From the NCBI GenBank assembly GCA_002104985.1, contig MCGO01000001.1, positions 310,001-374,000 on the forward strand: 64,000 nucleotides of DNA, given 5' to 3'. The stretch is from Rhizoclosmatium globosum. Lineage: Eukaryota > Chytridiomycota > Chytridiomycetes > Chytridiales > Chytriomycetaceae. The position numbers and the translations under genes were made by a program. This document shows, piece after piece, positions 49,329 through 60,070 of the stretch (position 1 is the first letter of the stretch; the number at the start of each line of letters is the position of its first letter). Below the pieces are notes generated by a model. It had not been told where the DNA came from and did no database searches. It saw nothing but the letters and a program-made list of their open reading frames with translations.

Positions 49329-51019
49329 AATGGCCCCAGTTCCTATTCCAATCAACTCCTACACCTGGATGTTTGGTCTAACGGTCGCCTTCGCGTTCTT
49401 GGACGCCTATGCAATCGGTAGATACTTCGTCTGTCATTTATGCTGTAAAGTACTAACGCTGATTTCATGCAGGTGCAAATGATGTTTCCAACTCATTTGC
49501 AACCTCCGTCGGATCTCGTTCACTCAAGCTTTGGCAAGCCTGCTGTATCGCCATCTTTACAGAATTCCTCGGTGCAGTTCTTCTCGGAGCTTCCACGACA
49601 GGGACCATTAAGGATGGTATCATCTCTCTTGCAATGTTTGATACTCGTCAAGATCTGTTGATGTCCGGTTTCATGTGTGCTCTCATTGGGTCGTCTTCTT
49701 GGGTTATGGTAGCCACACGTTTTGGATGGCCAGTTTCCACGACTCACTCGATTGTTGGAGCTATTATTGGTGTTGGTATTGTCGCTTTTGGGACAAATGC
49801 TGTGAACTGGGGGTGGGACAACAAGGGAGTTGCACAAATTGTCGCATCTTGGGTTGTCTCTCCAGCAGTTGCAGGAGTTCTTGCTGTTATTATTTACGGA
49901 TTGACTCGACAATTTGTCTTGAAGGCCAAGAACCCATTACGTGCAGGGATTTATGCTATTCCAGTTTACTTCACAATCACAACCTTCATTGTTACTTTCT
50001 ACGTTGCCTCGAAGAACGGAAAATCAACTCTGAAAGTCACGTCTGCGTATATGGGTGCACCAATTGTGTTTACTGGAGATGTTGTTCTCTGTATGATTGT
50101 CGTTGGATCTGTGACCGGCTTCGTTCTACTATTTACCACAGTATTTGCAATCCCTTACTTCATTCGCAAGCTCGAGAAGGAGGAAGACCTCAAGTGGTAT
50201 CACTTATTCTACATATTCGCCGTCCCAACCCAGCCCAAGAATGTCAACCTCGAACGACAATTGACCCTCCAATTCACGCCTCATTTACTTGAAGACGGGT
50301 CTGTGGAAGATGAAGATCGCGTTATTCCCGAACCTACCAAAAACAATGACGATACAACCGATTCACACAAGATAACTGATGTCATCAAAAAGGGACTCAA
50401 GGGAACGATTGAACTCGCCAAGAAAGGACTCTTCATGGATGTCGCATCTGTTCAATCCGAAAGCGGTAGAGAAGCCCACTCGCATGCAACATTATATGAC
50501 AACAAGGTCGAATACCTCTTTTCGTTTCTACAAGTTATGACTGCTGCCTTTGCTTCGTTTGGACATGGATCTAATGACGTTGCAAACGCGATTGGACCGC
50601 TTGCTGCTGTGTATGACTTGTGGTCAACTGGGCAAGTGAATAAGGACGCGAATGTGCAGTTGTGGATGCTTGCACTTGGGGGTTTTGCAATTGATTGTGG
50701 TTTGGCGTTGTATGGTTGGAGAATCATGATTAACTTGGGTAACAACTTGACATATCATTCTCCATCCCGCGGATTTGCTATGGAGCTTGGTGCTGCATTG
50801 TCTGTTATCACTGCATCATTCCTTGCTCTTCCGGTGTCAACCACTCAATGTATTGTCGGCGCTACTGTTGGTGTGGGACTCATGAACGGAAATCTCAAAT
50901 CTGTCAACTGGAATATGATTTCCTGGACACTTTTCTCCTGGTTATTGACTCTTCCGATCGCAGGCTTGTCAGCAGGATGTCTGTTTGCATTGCTCACACG
51001 CGGTCCATCATTCAACTAA
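49329..51019 (+). CDS. PHO89: Na+/phosphate symporter, PiT copy 2
   Basis: Exons 49329-49417 and 49473-51019, frame intact, about 544 aa. It is collinear with copy 1, with the intron in the same codon (AYAIG|ANDVSNS). Signatures: [79 protein letters not shown]. The central loop diverges from copy 1 (here with PEPTKNNDDTTDSHK). Codon endings are more mixed than in copy 1, suggesting lower or different expression. The pair probably arose by duplication, with BCAS3 and CFAP57 lying between. Confidence 0.95.
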
Positions 51020-51071
51020 ATAAAAGTCTGCCATTCATCTTTACTTAATTGCGATTGAACCACAATTATCA

Positions 51072-52773
51072 TCAAATAAACTTTTTAGGAGCCTTATCTC
51101 TCCTCATCCTAATCACAACTGAGAAAGCATAAACAGCCAGCCCTCCAATCACAAAGACCAAGAAGTACATGGCAAACGAGCCAGAGTCTCCTCCGCTGTT
51201 CTTGACAGCTGCCCCACTTCCGATATATTCATGAGCAGTCTTGATCTTCTCATGCCCTTCCTCAACCTTCTTCCCAATATCCGACAGTTTCTGAGCAGAT
51301 TGACTGCTGCTTCCCCGAATAACATGGAATAACTGCTGAATATCGCGGTCGAGCGCGTCGAGTTTAAGCTCCAGCTCGTCAATTTTCTTTTTGATTCCCT
51401 CAACTTTGTTGTTAACGGGCTCGACCGATGAGCGAACCGCATCAGCAGCTTCTGCACGAGACGAAGCGGATGCCGTGTTTGGAGCGAGGTTCACTTTCTG
51501 TTCGAGCTGGTTGAGGGCTTCAATAATCTTGAACTGGTTCTCTTGAAGGCTTTGAACGAGTTGTGGCTGATTTCGAGAGTTTCAGTAAACACTCTATGCA
51601 AATAGTAGACATACGTTGAATACTGCTTCGCCCTCGGACTCTAAGATTCCAGCAGACTGTAATTCCTGCTGAACTTCTTCAACCGCTGCCTGAGCTTGTT
51701 TGAAGTTCTTCTCAGCTTTGGGATCCAATTTAAATTCGTCCTGGAATTTACTCTTGCTCTTTCGTGGATGTGGGTGAACCTCGAAAACTTCAAGGCCGAG
51801 GACATCGTGGTCATCTACAACAACGGTGTTCAAACCTAATCGCAAAAGGTAAACGTTTAAATACCAAATACGTCATGAGCTCCAGTCTTTGCAGTCGCTC
51901 CGAAATAATATCCAGGTGGTAAATCAACATCCTTGGCTCTGAAACACTCCTCAAACTTGTATCCGTCCTTGTACAAATCCACATCAACTCTCAATTGCCG
52001 CCTCTTGTAAGTAACGCGGACCCAAACAGGATGCGGGGTGTTTCTATAGTCACGCATACATCCTCCAAGGATTTCATGGGTTTGAGGAGTACGCGACGCA
52101 ATTTGCTTTGTTCCGTCGTTGAGAACAGCATAAATGTAAGGAGAGAATCGGTTGTCTTTTCGCGAGGACGTCGAGAAGATGAGACCGAGACCTATAATTG
52201 TGTGTGTTAAAATGCCACGTTATATTGTGAAAGGGGACCCATTGGCACACACACCTTTAAAGAAGTCTTGAGCGCCCATCACATCTCCTTTCACACCCTT
52301 GTTCGCAGTGTACCAGAGCGCAAGGCCTTCGCCGCCCGCGTAACCCCGGCCACTCGCTCTGAATGCAAAGTGGATCTGGAACTCCTTGTGCTGATTGGGC
52401 TCTTCCCGCCACAGTGCACCCGATTGATTCGGCAGCGATGGAGTCAGACGCACGTAGTCGTTTGTGACAAGGGCATCTGTGTCGGTGTTGTTCAAGTCAG
52501 GCCTCCAATACACGCACCCACAGAGACAGGCTACGCACCACCAGAAAAGTCGTAGAACGGAATCTTGTTTCCGGTTTCGTGGTTTGGAAAGACAAAGAAT
52601 GGTTTCTTGAGCGACTGTTTGTAGTCGTAGCGCCGGTCCAGTTGTCCGTGCCCAACGGCGTCCAACGTCGCGTCATCGACGACATTCGACGAGGCGGACA
52701 CGTGGTCGCCGGCTTTCGGCGGTTCGGTGGCGCGGGCGACGGCGGCGAGGACCGCGAGAAGAACGGTCCGCAT
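51072..52773 (-). CDS. L-type lectin cargo receptor, ERGIC-53/LMAN1-like
   Basis: Carries glycoproteins from ER to Golgi. The signal peptide MRTVLLAVLAAVARA leads into the lectin domain: FYDFSGGA, then RLTPSLPNQSGALWRE, FRASGRGYAGGEGLALWYT and CMRDYRNTPHPVWVRVTYKRRQLRV. A coiled coil (DELELKLDALDRDIQQL) precedes one TM helix (FAMYFLVFVIGGLAVYAFSVVI) and a short cytosolic tail ending KKFI, which fits the KKxx COPI retrieval signal. Introns split the lectin part near 52185-52255 and 52500-52540, and the coiled coil near 51560-51615 and 51840-51870. Confidence 0.9.
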
Positions 52774-52872
52774 TTGACAAACTAAATAAATGTTGTTGTT
52801 TATTGTGCAGAACTTCTTCCATTCTATCTTACAATCACACTTTACTTTGCTTGTTATGACTGCTGCCCCAAT

Positions 52873-53115
52873 TCACACTCCTGGAGGCACTTTAATAACA
52901 GCCCCCTTCTGATCCTTCTCTAACCCATCAATTAACATTTCGGCCTCCTTCTGTCCAACAAGAACAACATCCTTGTCATACTTCTTGAGAAATCCTTTCC
53001 CCTCTTGATGAATTGGTGTTTGTATGGTGGCTGCCTGCTTGGTTGTAATAGGAATGACAAGTGCATGAGCTGCAGTGACTGTGAATAGAAGCACAAGGAG
53101 TTTGGCAACTCTCAT
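52873..53115 (-). CDS. small secreted protein, copy 1
   Basis: 80 aa. MRVAKLLVLLFTVTAAHA is a clear signal peptide. The mature part carries the family block KGFLKKYDKDV, VGQKEAEMLIDGLEKDQKG, then VIKVPPGV. The mature peptide has no cysteines, so it is not a knottin or hydrophobin. Two collinear copies follow upstream on the same strand. I recognise no known family. Confidence 0.7.
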   Translation of the reverse strand: MRVAKLLVLLFTVTAAHALVIPITTKQAATIQTPIHQEGKGFLKKYDKDVVLVGQKEAEMLIDGLEKDQKGAVIKVPPGV

Positions 53116-53463
53116 ATGAGGCTCTTTGGTTGAATGGCTTTGAATGGTGGGCTGGCTGAGGGTGAGTTGGAAAGCCAAATCTGAACCAATTCACACTTTT
53201 TTTTGGTCTTGACTGAACCGAACTTTTATCTCCGATCTCTAAAGAACAAATATGGAAGAGGCTGGCAACCAAACCCGAATATCAGAATCGTACACGTTTG
53301 AATTGTAAGGAAACTGTTGCTTCAAATTTAGAGACTGTTTCAGCCGGATAGTCAAGGAACCGCATATAACCAAAGTGCAAACGAATACTAAATGATTTAT
53401 ATACATAGACTTGTTCAAGTGTAAGATGCGTCATCAATTGGTCAACGGTGTCTCACTGTTGAC

Positions 53464-53733
53464 CTATCGTTGTCCAGCTTGGACTCCAGCTTGCACTTGA
53501 GCCACAGGTTGAGCCTTTCCCCCCTTCTGATCTTTCTCTAATCCATCCCAAAGCTTCTTTGCTTCCTTGTGACCGACAGGTGAGACATCCTTATCATGTT
53601 TCTTCAAGAAGCCCTTTGCATCTTGTGGAGCCATGGGAATCACAGCGGGCGCTTGCATTCCTTTTGGTGGGATTGCCAGTGACAGGGCTGACGTGGCTGC
53701 AAGTAGAAGGGCGAGTAATGCTGACGAGTTCAT
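53464..53733 (-). CDS. small secreted protein, copy 2
   Basis: 89 aa from ATG 53733. The signal peptide MNSSALLALLLAATSALSLA is followed by a Pro-rich stretch (IPPKGMQAPAVIPMAP), then the family block KGFLKKHDKDVSPVGHKEAK and KLWDGLEKDQKGG, and a Gln/Val tail. The block is nearly identical to those in copies 1 and 3, while the tails differ, so the block is the conserved functional part. Confidence 0.7.
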   Translation of the reverse strand: MNSSALLALLLAATSALSLAIPPKGMQAPAVIPMAPQDAKGFLKKHDKDVSPVGHKEAKKLWDGLEKDQKGGKAQPVAQVQAGVQAGQR

Positions 53734-54059
53734 GTTCGCTTTGTAAATTCTTTGAGATCTCCAACTCGGAATTCTCGAACCAGCGAGGTTCGAAGACTCA
53801 AGGGCACGTTCTTCCGTGATTTCCGAAATTCGAATTGGGTTATCATTTGTCATTCCGGCAAACAGTCAACCTCTGTTGCAACATAGCTGATATAAGGCCT
53901 GGTTCAACAATGGACGAAAGGGAGGACACGAATAATAAAAAACCTTTATATACAATCGACATCGTATTATATATCTTCTAGAGTAGTAAATGTAATAGTG
54001 GGCAGTCCAGATCTCATGGTGTACGAAAACACCGCTTCCCAACTTGTGTCTCCTAGCCC

Positions 54060-54320
54060 TTATTGTCGACCAAGCGCAGCAGCTGGCACAACAGTAGGAA
54101 CTTTCGCAACACCCTTTTGATCCTTCTCCAACCCGACCCACAACTTCTTGGCCTCCTCTTGCCCTACAGGCGCCACATCCAAATCCAGCTTACGCTTGAA
54201 ACCTTTTGCATCAATGGTGTTTGGCACTACTAGCACTGGCTTCACCAAAGGAGGTGGAAGTGGAATGGCACTGGCACAAATGGCAACAAGTGTGATAGCG
54301 ATGAGGGTTAGGCCTCGCAT
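54060..54320 (-). CDS. small secreted protein, copy 3
   Basis: 86 aa from ATG 54320. The signal peptide MRGLTLIAITLVAICASA precedes a Pro/Val stretch (PLPPPLVKPVLVVP), the block KGFKRKLDLDVAPVGQEEAK and KLWVGLEKDQKG, and a Val/Ala tail. Same layout as copies 1 and 2. Intervals of about 350-380 bp between copies have no other supported gene. Confidence 0.7.
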   Translation of the reverse strand: MRGLTLIAITLVAICASAIPLPPPLVKPVLVVPNTIDAKGFKRKLDLDVAPVGQEEAKKLWVGLEKDQKGVAKVPTVVPAAALGRQ

Positions 54321-54771
54321 CGTTTGTTTTTGGAGTGATTCTTGAGAGTGGCACATCGGAAGGGCTTGCAAGTCACCGGTCGCTGGGCTTGAAAGGAAAA
54401 TTTAGTGATATCCAACAATCACAAATCAACAGCTTATCGCTTCCTCTTGTTCACCGAAGTTCCTCTTCATCAGACATGCAACACAAGTTCAATTTAACAG
54501 TGGTTTTCTGTTAATTCCCAATTGGGATAAAATGGGAAAACTTTACTAATGTTAGTAAATATTATCATTTTTGTTAGTTTGCTTCCAAGTAGGAGCTAAA
54601 TCTCAAAATCTTGTAAGATAATGCGTGAAAGCTGAATCATAGTAAAGTGCGCTCACAAATTCACCTGTGAATGACAACCTATACTGGATTAACCCGTACT
54701 AACTGAAAAATTTATAATATATAAATATAAATTATACCCTAAAAGAAGGAACAGAAAGGGAAGAAAAGAAG
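54321..54771. promoter_or_regulatory. A/T-rich divergent intergenic region
   Basis: 451 bp between secreted protein copy 3 (minus) and XPF (plus). A TATA-like cluster (TATAATATATAAATATA) lies at about 54713-54729, roughly 45-60 bp upstream of the XPF ATG. The rest is A/T-rich without genes. Confidence 0.45.
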
Positions 54772-57700
54772 ATGTTGGCATTCCACCGATCAATGGTGTT
54801 GCAGCTTCTGCCACCAACTGTTGCTGTGCATGATCAGGCGAGCCAGGAGGGCAACGAAGAAGAGCCGCTCTCTGTCGACAAGGAAGCCTCTGATGGAATG
54901 CTCGTTGCTGCGCGTGGCCTTGGACTGCAACGCCAGGTTCTTGTCCAGTTCATCCGAGGTTTGTTTGTTTCTGGATTGGCCCAAGCGACTTGCGCTCAAT
55001 GCATTCGAACAAACAGCGCACGCGACACCGGCAAATCTTGTGTTTCTTCTTGGCGCATCGGCGATTGAGGCGACGGCGTTGTTTGCGGAGTCTTCTTCTT
55101 CGCCTTCAGCTACTTCAACTACTTCAACTTCTTCAACTTCCGCTTCTGCTTCCGCCGCGCATATGGCCCTTGTTGCCGCAGAGACACCGGCGCCGATTCG
55201 AACGCGGCGGTACTTGGCCGGCGGTGTTGTTGCTGCCACTCCACGCATTCTCGTCGTTGATCTGCTCAATGGCGTCGTGCCTCTGCATCTTGTTACCGGT
55301 GTTATCGTCTGCCATGCACATCGGTTGGTGTTGCATTGGAACTCTTGTTCCTTGCTAACATACCATCCCAAACTAGTATCTCGGAAACATCAACAGAAGC
55401 ATTTATTCTGAGACTCATCAGGGATGGAAACAAGGTTGCCTTTATTCGTGCATTCTCAGAGTCGCCGGAATCTTTGACAAGCTCTGGAGTCATGTGGAAG
55501 CTCGAAAAAACAATGAAGCAGCTCTTTCTCCGCAAGGTCTTCTTTTGGCCACGGTTTCACATGGAAATTCAGCAAAGTATGGACGCAATTCATCCTCCAA
55601 TATCGGTCCGACAAGTCCGTGTGCCCCTTTCGAAGCTCATGTCGGATATTCAGGCCGCGCTTCTGGATTGTATCCACGAATCCATCCAGGATATCAAACG
55701 AGTGCATAAGTTTATTGATCCTGATGAACTATCTGTGGAAAACGCGCTTTTTTCGTCATTTGAGGGACTTTTGAAGATGCAGTTGGATCCGATATGGCAC
55801 AGAGTGCCGCCACGAACAAAACAAGTCGTCTCTGATATTGGAACATTACGTCGTTTATTGGGATATCTGACTACGTACGACTCGGTTGCTTTTTACTCCT
55901 TTCTGGAATCTATTCGAGCAGCGAATGCCCTTGATCCTTTGAATTCTATGCGCACAGAAGCCTCCGTGAGTCCTTGGCTCATGTATGATGCCACAGACGT
56001 TGTTTTTACTTCAGCCAAAAAGCGTGTGTTTCGCAAAATCGAAAATGCAACAACCGCTCAAAACAATAATAGAAAACGATTTGGCGGTGAAGTGTTTCAT
56101 GGAATCCCGGATGGTGCCGAGATTGTTGCAGAAGAACAGCCAAAATGGAGTGCTGTTCGGGATTTAGTAGTTGAAATAGGAAAGGCTCGTGAAGCTGCTG
56201 ACGAAGAAGGCGAGAGTAAGAACCCATCTACCTCAATCATTACCTCTAACCCTAAGACTTCGTTCTTAACAGAACCAGGTCCTATTCTCATCATGGTACA
56301 CGGCGAGCGAACAGCGACACAACTATGCGAAGTTCTCTCCAACCACATATTCCCTCGCACATCAACTGCTTCGGCCACACCCAAAAAACGTTCTCTCGAG
56401 AGTCCCACATCGTCTCAACAAGCTCCAGCTCCTCAACAAACCCGACGTAGACAACGCGGCGGAGCTGCATCTCTCTCCTCAAAAGTCACGCTTCCACCTC
56501 CATCCACCCCATCCGAATCTGCACTTCCTGAATTTTCAACACACGGTGTCAAGACTCTCATGTCGCGGCAAGTTACGAATTACTTTAAATGGCGAGGCAC
56601 CGTTTCGAGAGTTGAGATTAATATCCGGAACAAGGCGAATCGGGGCCGTGGCGGGCGGGGAGGTGGTAATATATCTCGTGGTGGGATGGGAAGAGGTGGG
56701 TCAGATGCAGGGCGAGGTGGATCCACAGCACATTTGAGGCGACGGGCTCGAGGCGGTGGATCAAGTGGTAATGTCACTTCCCGATCGAATTCAGAGATTG
56801 AAAGTGTGGCTGCTTCCGTTGATAGTGCTGGCGCTTCCTCTTCCATCGCGGGTGGATTGTATGTATCAAACCTTTCTTTGTAGAGAATAAGCCAACAAAC
56901 TGTTTTATCAACAGAATCGAAGGTGACGAGATTGATCGTGAAATTATGGGGGGCGACTCTGTACGCGAGCCGTTAGATGCAGTACGCAACCGATACAAGG
57001 ATCCTGCAGCCCCGTTAGATCTGGCAGAATTCAACTCTTACTTTGGTGAAGTGGATGTACAACCAGCGATTATAATTCGACCGTATGCAACATCGATCTT
57101 AAGTCCGAGTGGGGGTTATATGACGAATGGAGACGATGATAGCAGGATGTTGGAAGAAGTACGACCGTCCACAGTTATTATGTATGATGTTGATACAGCA
57201 TTTATTCGGAGATTGGAGGTATGTGTAGTTGAATTGCCTGCCAGCCAATATTGACGGTATATACTAGGTTTTCCACGCCCAAAATGGAGGAGATCCGAGC
57301 TTGACTGTATATTTTATGGTTTATGATAATTCAATCGAGGAGCAAAAGTATTTGACGTCGTTGAGGAAGGAGAAGGACGCGTTCGAAAGATTGATTCGAG
57401 AGAAAGCTGTGAGTTCTGATTCATCCACAATACTTCGGCTCTGACAAAGCCTTATAGAATATGGCCATTCCGATTGATCAAGATGGTCGTGTTGTTGATC
57501 CAGAAGACATCTTTTGGAGAAATATGGACACAAGAGTTGCGGGAGGACAAGCAACTGTTGCGGCCGCTGACTCTAATCAGGTAATTTTCTGCTATTTTCT
57601 TTAAATCATCGTAATACTTACATTTATTTGCGTCAGGTCATTGTTGATGTTCGTGAATTTAGATCAGCCCTCCCCTCAATCCTACATTCTCGTCGTATGA

Positions 57701-58320
57701 AGATCAAGCCATGTACATTAGAAGTTGGAGACTATGTTCTCACTCCTCAAATCTGCGTTGAACGTAAATCCATCCCAGATTTAGTCGGATCCTTCAAATC
57801 AGGCCGTCTATACACTCAAGCAGAAGCAATGTGTCTTCACTACCAAACCCCTATTCTCCTCATTGAATTCGCACAAGGCAAAGCTTTCTCCCTTGGAACA
57901 AGCGTAGTTACTTCAAATAGCGGCGACAATCCAAACACTATGGATGACTTGAACTCGAAACTAGCGTTGCTGGCAATCACGTTCCCGAAACTCAGGATTA
58001 TATGGTCATCAAGTCCCACAGCGACGGCTGAGATTTTCGAGGACTTGAAGAAAGATCAAAGGGAACCATCGGTTGATGAAGCGATGGCTGTCGGTGTTGA
58101 GAGTGGCGAGCCTATTGATAGTGTATTCTCAATCACTCCTTCGGATATGATTCGGGCGTTGCCTGGAATCACGAGTAAGAATTATAGGAATATCATGAGG
58201 AGAGTGGGGAGTATTGCAGAGATTGCGGCGATGGGGCCGGATGAATGTCAAGTTCTTGTTGGGGAAGAAGGCGGAAGGGCTCTATGGGAGTTTATGAATG
58301 ATGATTTGAGGAGGTCATAA
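54772..58320 (+). CDS. ERCC4: DNA repair endonuclease XPF (ERCC4/Rad1/Rad16)
   Basis: With ERCC1 it cuts 5' of lesions in nucleotide-excision and cross-link repair. It begins [13 protein letters not shown], then [13 protein letters not shown]. The inactive helicase part shows [51 protein letters not shown] and [12 protein letters not shown]. An RGG-rich insertion lies in the linker (about 56640-56770). The nuclease has [35 protein letters not shown] (catalytic ERKxxxD) and [11 protein letters not shown]-terminal double helix-hairpin-helix starts at [14 protein letters not shown]. Introns: 55324-55376, 56859-56914, 57219-57267, 57409-57457, and one ending at 57636. The frame changes near 54970-54990. 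Confidence 0.94.
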
Positions 58321-58457
58321 TCAGGATTTTTAATTTGTCTTCAAGGGAGACTGGGCATTGTTAATTGGCGCATTATCCCGTCCAATCAACCTTTTGTATT
58401 ATAACAACAATTTGAGTAACTTGATGTGCTTATTTGGTGCTTATGTGAAGAACATGA

Positions 58458-58888
58458 TCAGAAGAGAATAACAAACGCAAAAAAGACAGGGGCCGCTGAT
58501 GTAGGAGCATCAGAAACCGAGTAGTTTACGGCAACTGGAGTGGTCGTTGAAGGAGCAGTTGGATTCTTCAAGTTTCAACACAAATTGTCGCCAACGCTTC
58601 GTGTTCTGAGAGAAAATCCCACCTTAATATCTTTATCAGCAGTGGAGCACTTTGCCTTGCATTGATTAACATCATCAAGGAACTTGCTCTTGGCAGGTCC
58701 GGAACCTTGGCTATTGACAGAACTTTCCAAAAGTGCAGAGACCAGCGAAAAAGAGGTAGCATGGTGTTTCCAGTAAGGAAGTTACTTGAGAATGTTGGCA
58801 AATGACAGCGACTTGGTCTCCTAGTTTGAACAGAAACCACGGCGATGAGGGAGAGAGTGAGGGCGGTCGTGAAAGATCCAAACTGCAT
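58458..58888 (-). CDS. secreted Cys-containing, Ser/Thr-rich protein (possible GPI anchor)
   Basis: ATG 58888 begins MQFGSFTTALTLSLIAVVSV, a signal peptide. In the frame after a one-base shift the mature part reads as Cys-rich: VICQHSQ, PCYLFF, LCTFGKFCQ, DVNQCKAKCSTADKDIK. After a likely intron it continues with NPTAPSTTTPVAVNYSVSDAP and a hydrophobic end APVFFAFVILF, with stop TGA at 58458-58460. A Cys core, a Ser/Thr stalk and a hydrophobic C-terminus match the layout of GPI-anchored cell-wall proteins. Exon limits are uncertain. Confidence 0.4.
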
Positions 58889-59055
58889 TTGGAATTATTC
58901 TAAGATGTTTTTGAATGCAGTTGAGACACAGACTTTTCGGTGCAGAATCTTCGCATTTTAGAGTGGGTGTGTTTCTGGCAGTCAATTATAACCAACATCT
59001 TTATGAGGTAGATTTATTGCAACTTGCATCTAGTTAAATAAATTACAGAAGGTAT

Positions 59056-59904
59056 CTAAGCTGCTTTGGCTGAGACAACGTAAAAGCATAGGAAAGAGAA
59101 GAGGAAGGCCGGACCAACTTCTCGATGGACATATGATGCTATCGATACGACACACATATATATAAAGGTCACAAATTGAACGCGGGAATCAGACAGCAAA
59201 GCACGCAGTGTATCAATGTGAAACTGTTCGATTGCGACCTCCAAGCTTCTGTAGTTCATGGCTCGAGGATCCACATCGCATTTCAACAGAATTTTAACAA
59301 CATCTGCAGAATCATGAGCTGCTGCTGTGCACAGGGCTCTGCTGTCATTGACGGAAGGGTCCAGTCTTGAAACAAGAGCTTGAACAACCCCCACTTCATT
59401 TTGGATCAGAGCCAAGTTCCATACAAGGTCATAATCAATCCCATATGATTGCGGAATAGACGAAATGAGGTTAGTGACAATCTGCCAGTATCCGTTCAAG
59501 CTTGCCCATTCCAACATCCTTTCCGAACCTTTCAACCAGCCCGAACTCTGCATCCATATCGCCACAACTCGCATCGCTTGAGATTCTCGAAGTTTCCAGT
59601 ACGACCAAGCAACTTGCCGTCCCTCCGTTAATGAGAAGGATTCCCGCAGCAACAGCGCCTTATACACAATTGGCAACGCATCCCATTCCCGCACATTATA
59701 CAGCGAGTTGACAGCGACGAAATCGTCCCAACTTGAATGTACTCTCATTGACTGACGAATGTGTTGATGACATAACGTGATATCGTAGAAAACTGATTCT
59801 GCGAAAGCGCCGGACAGAGCAACCTTCTGGAGCGTTGAATTGATTGGAACTTGTTTCAAGATTTCATGCTTGACTTCAACCGGGAGAGTATGAAGAGAAG
59901 CCAT
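59056..59904 (-). CDS. F-box-like/ankyrin protein
   Basis: 282 aa from ATG 59904. The N-terminus SLHTLPVEVKHEILKQVP resembles an F-box start (LP.E....I...v). The middle has weak ankyrin-like repeats: GYWQIVTNLISSI, EVGVVQALVSRLDPSVNDSRAL, DSADVVKILLKCDVDPRAMNYRSL. The C-terminus becomes hydrophobic (FVTFIYMCVVSIASY, AFLFSFLCFYVV), which may be a read-through intron or a membrane part. It could be a substrate adaptor of an SCF ubiquitin ligase. Confidence 0.55.
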   Translation of the reverse strand: MASLHTLPVEVKHEILKQVPINSTLQKVALSGAFAESVFYDITLCHQHIRQSMRVHSSWDDFVAVNSLYNVREWDALPIVYKALLLRESFSLTEGRQVAWSYWKLRESQAMRVVAIWMQSSGWLKGSERMLEWASLNGYWQIVTNLISSIPQSYGIDYDLVWNLALIQNEVGVVQALVSRLDPSVNDSRALCTAAAHDSADVVKILLKCDVDPRAMNYRSLEVAIEQFHIDTLRALLSDSRVQFVTFIYMCVVSIASYVHREVGPAFLFSFLCFYVVSAKAA

Positions 59905-60070
59905 GTGGTTGAACACAACTTCTTCGGAAAAATGTCAGGAAGAATTGTTTTGAAGAAGCACAATGCCTTCTGTTTAGTCATTCCTTTGTGCAGGACAGAA
60001 TCAAATAAGGCATGCAAAGGAAAGAATGACCAATCAATTTTTCTTGAGTGTCAAAGTGTTGGTAAAAACA
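59905..60070. promoter_or_regulatory. divergent intergenic region
   Basis: 166 bp between the ankyrin gene (minus) and family B copy 1 (plus). An upstream in-frame ATG at 60026 exists for copy 1. Confidence 0.35.

Noticed and set aside
54790..55371. Long open frame on the minus strand with an acidic Glu/Val run
   Set aside because: It lies opposite the first XPF exon, whose conserved helicase-like sequence ([15 protein letters not shown]) is on the plus strand. The acidic run is the antisense of Ser/Thr repeats.
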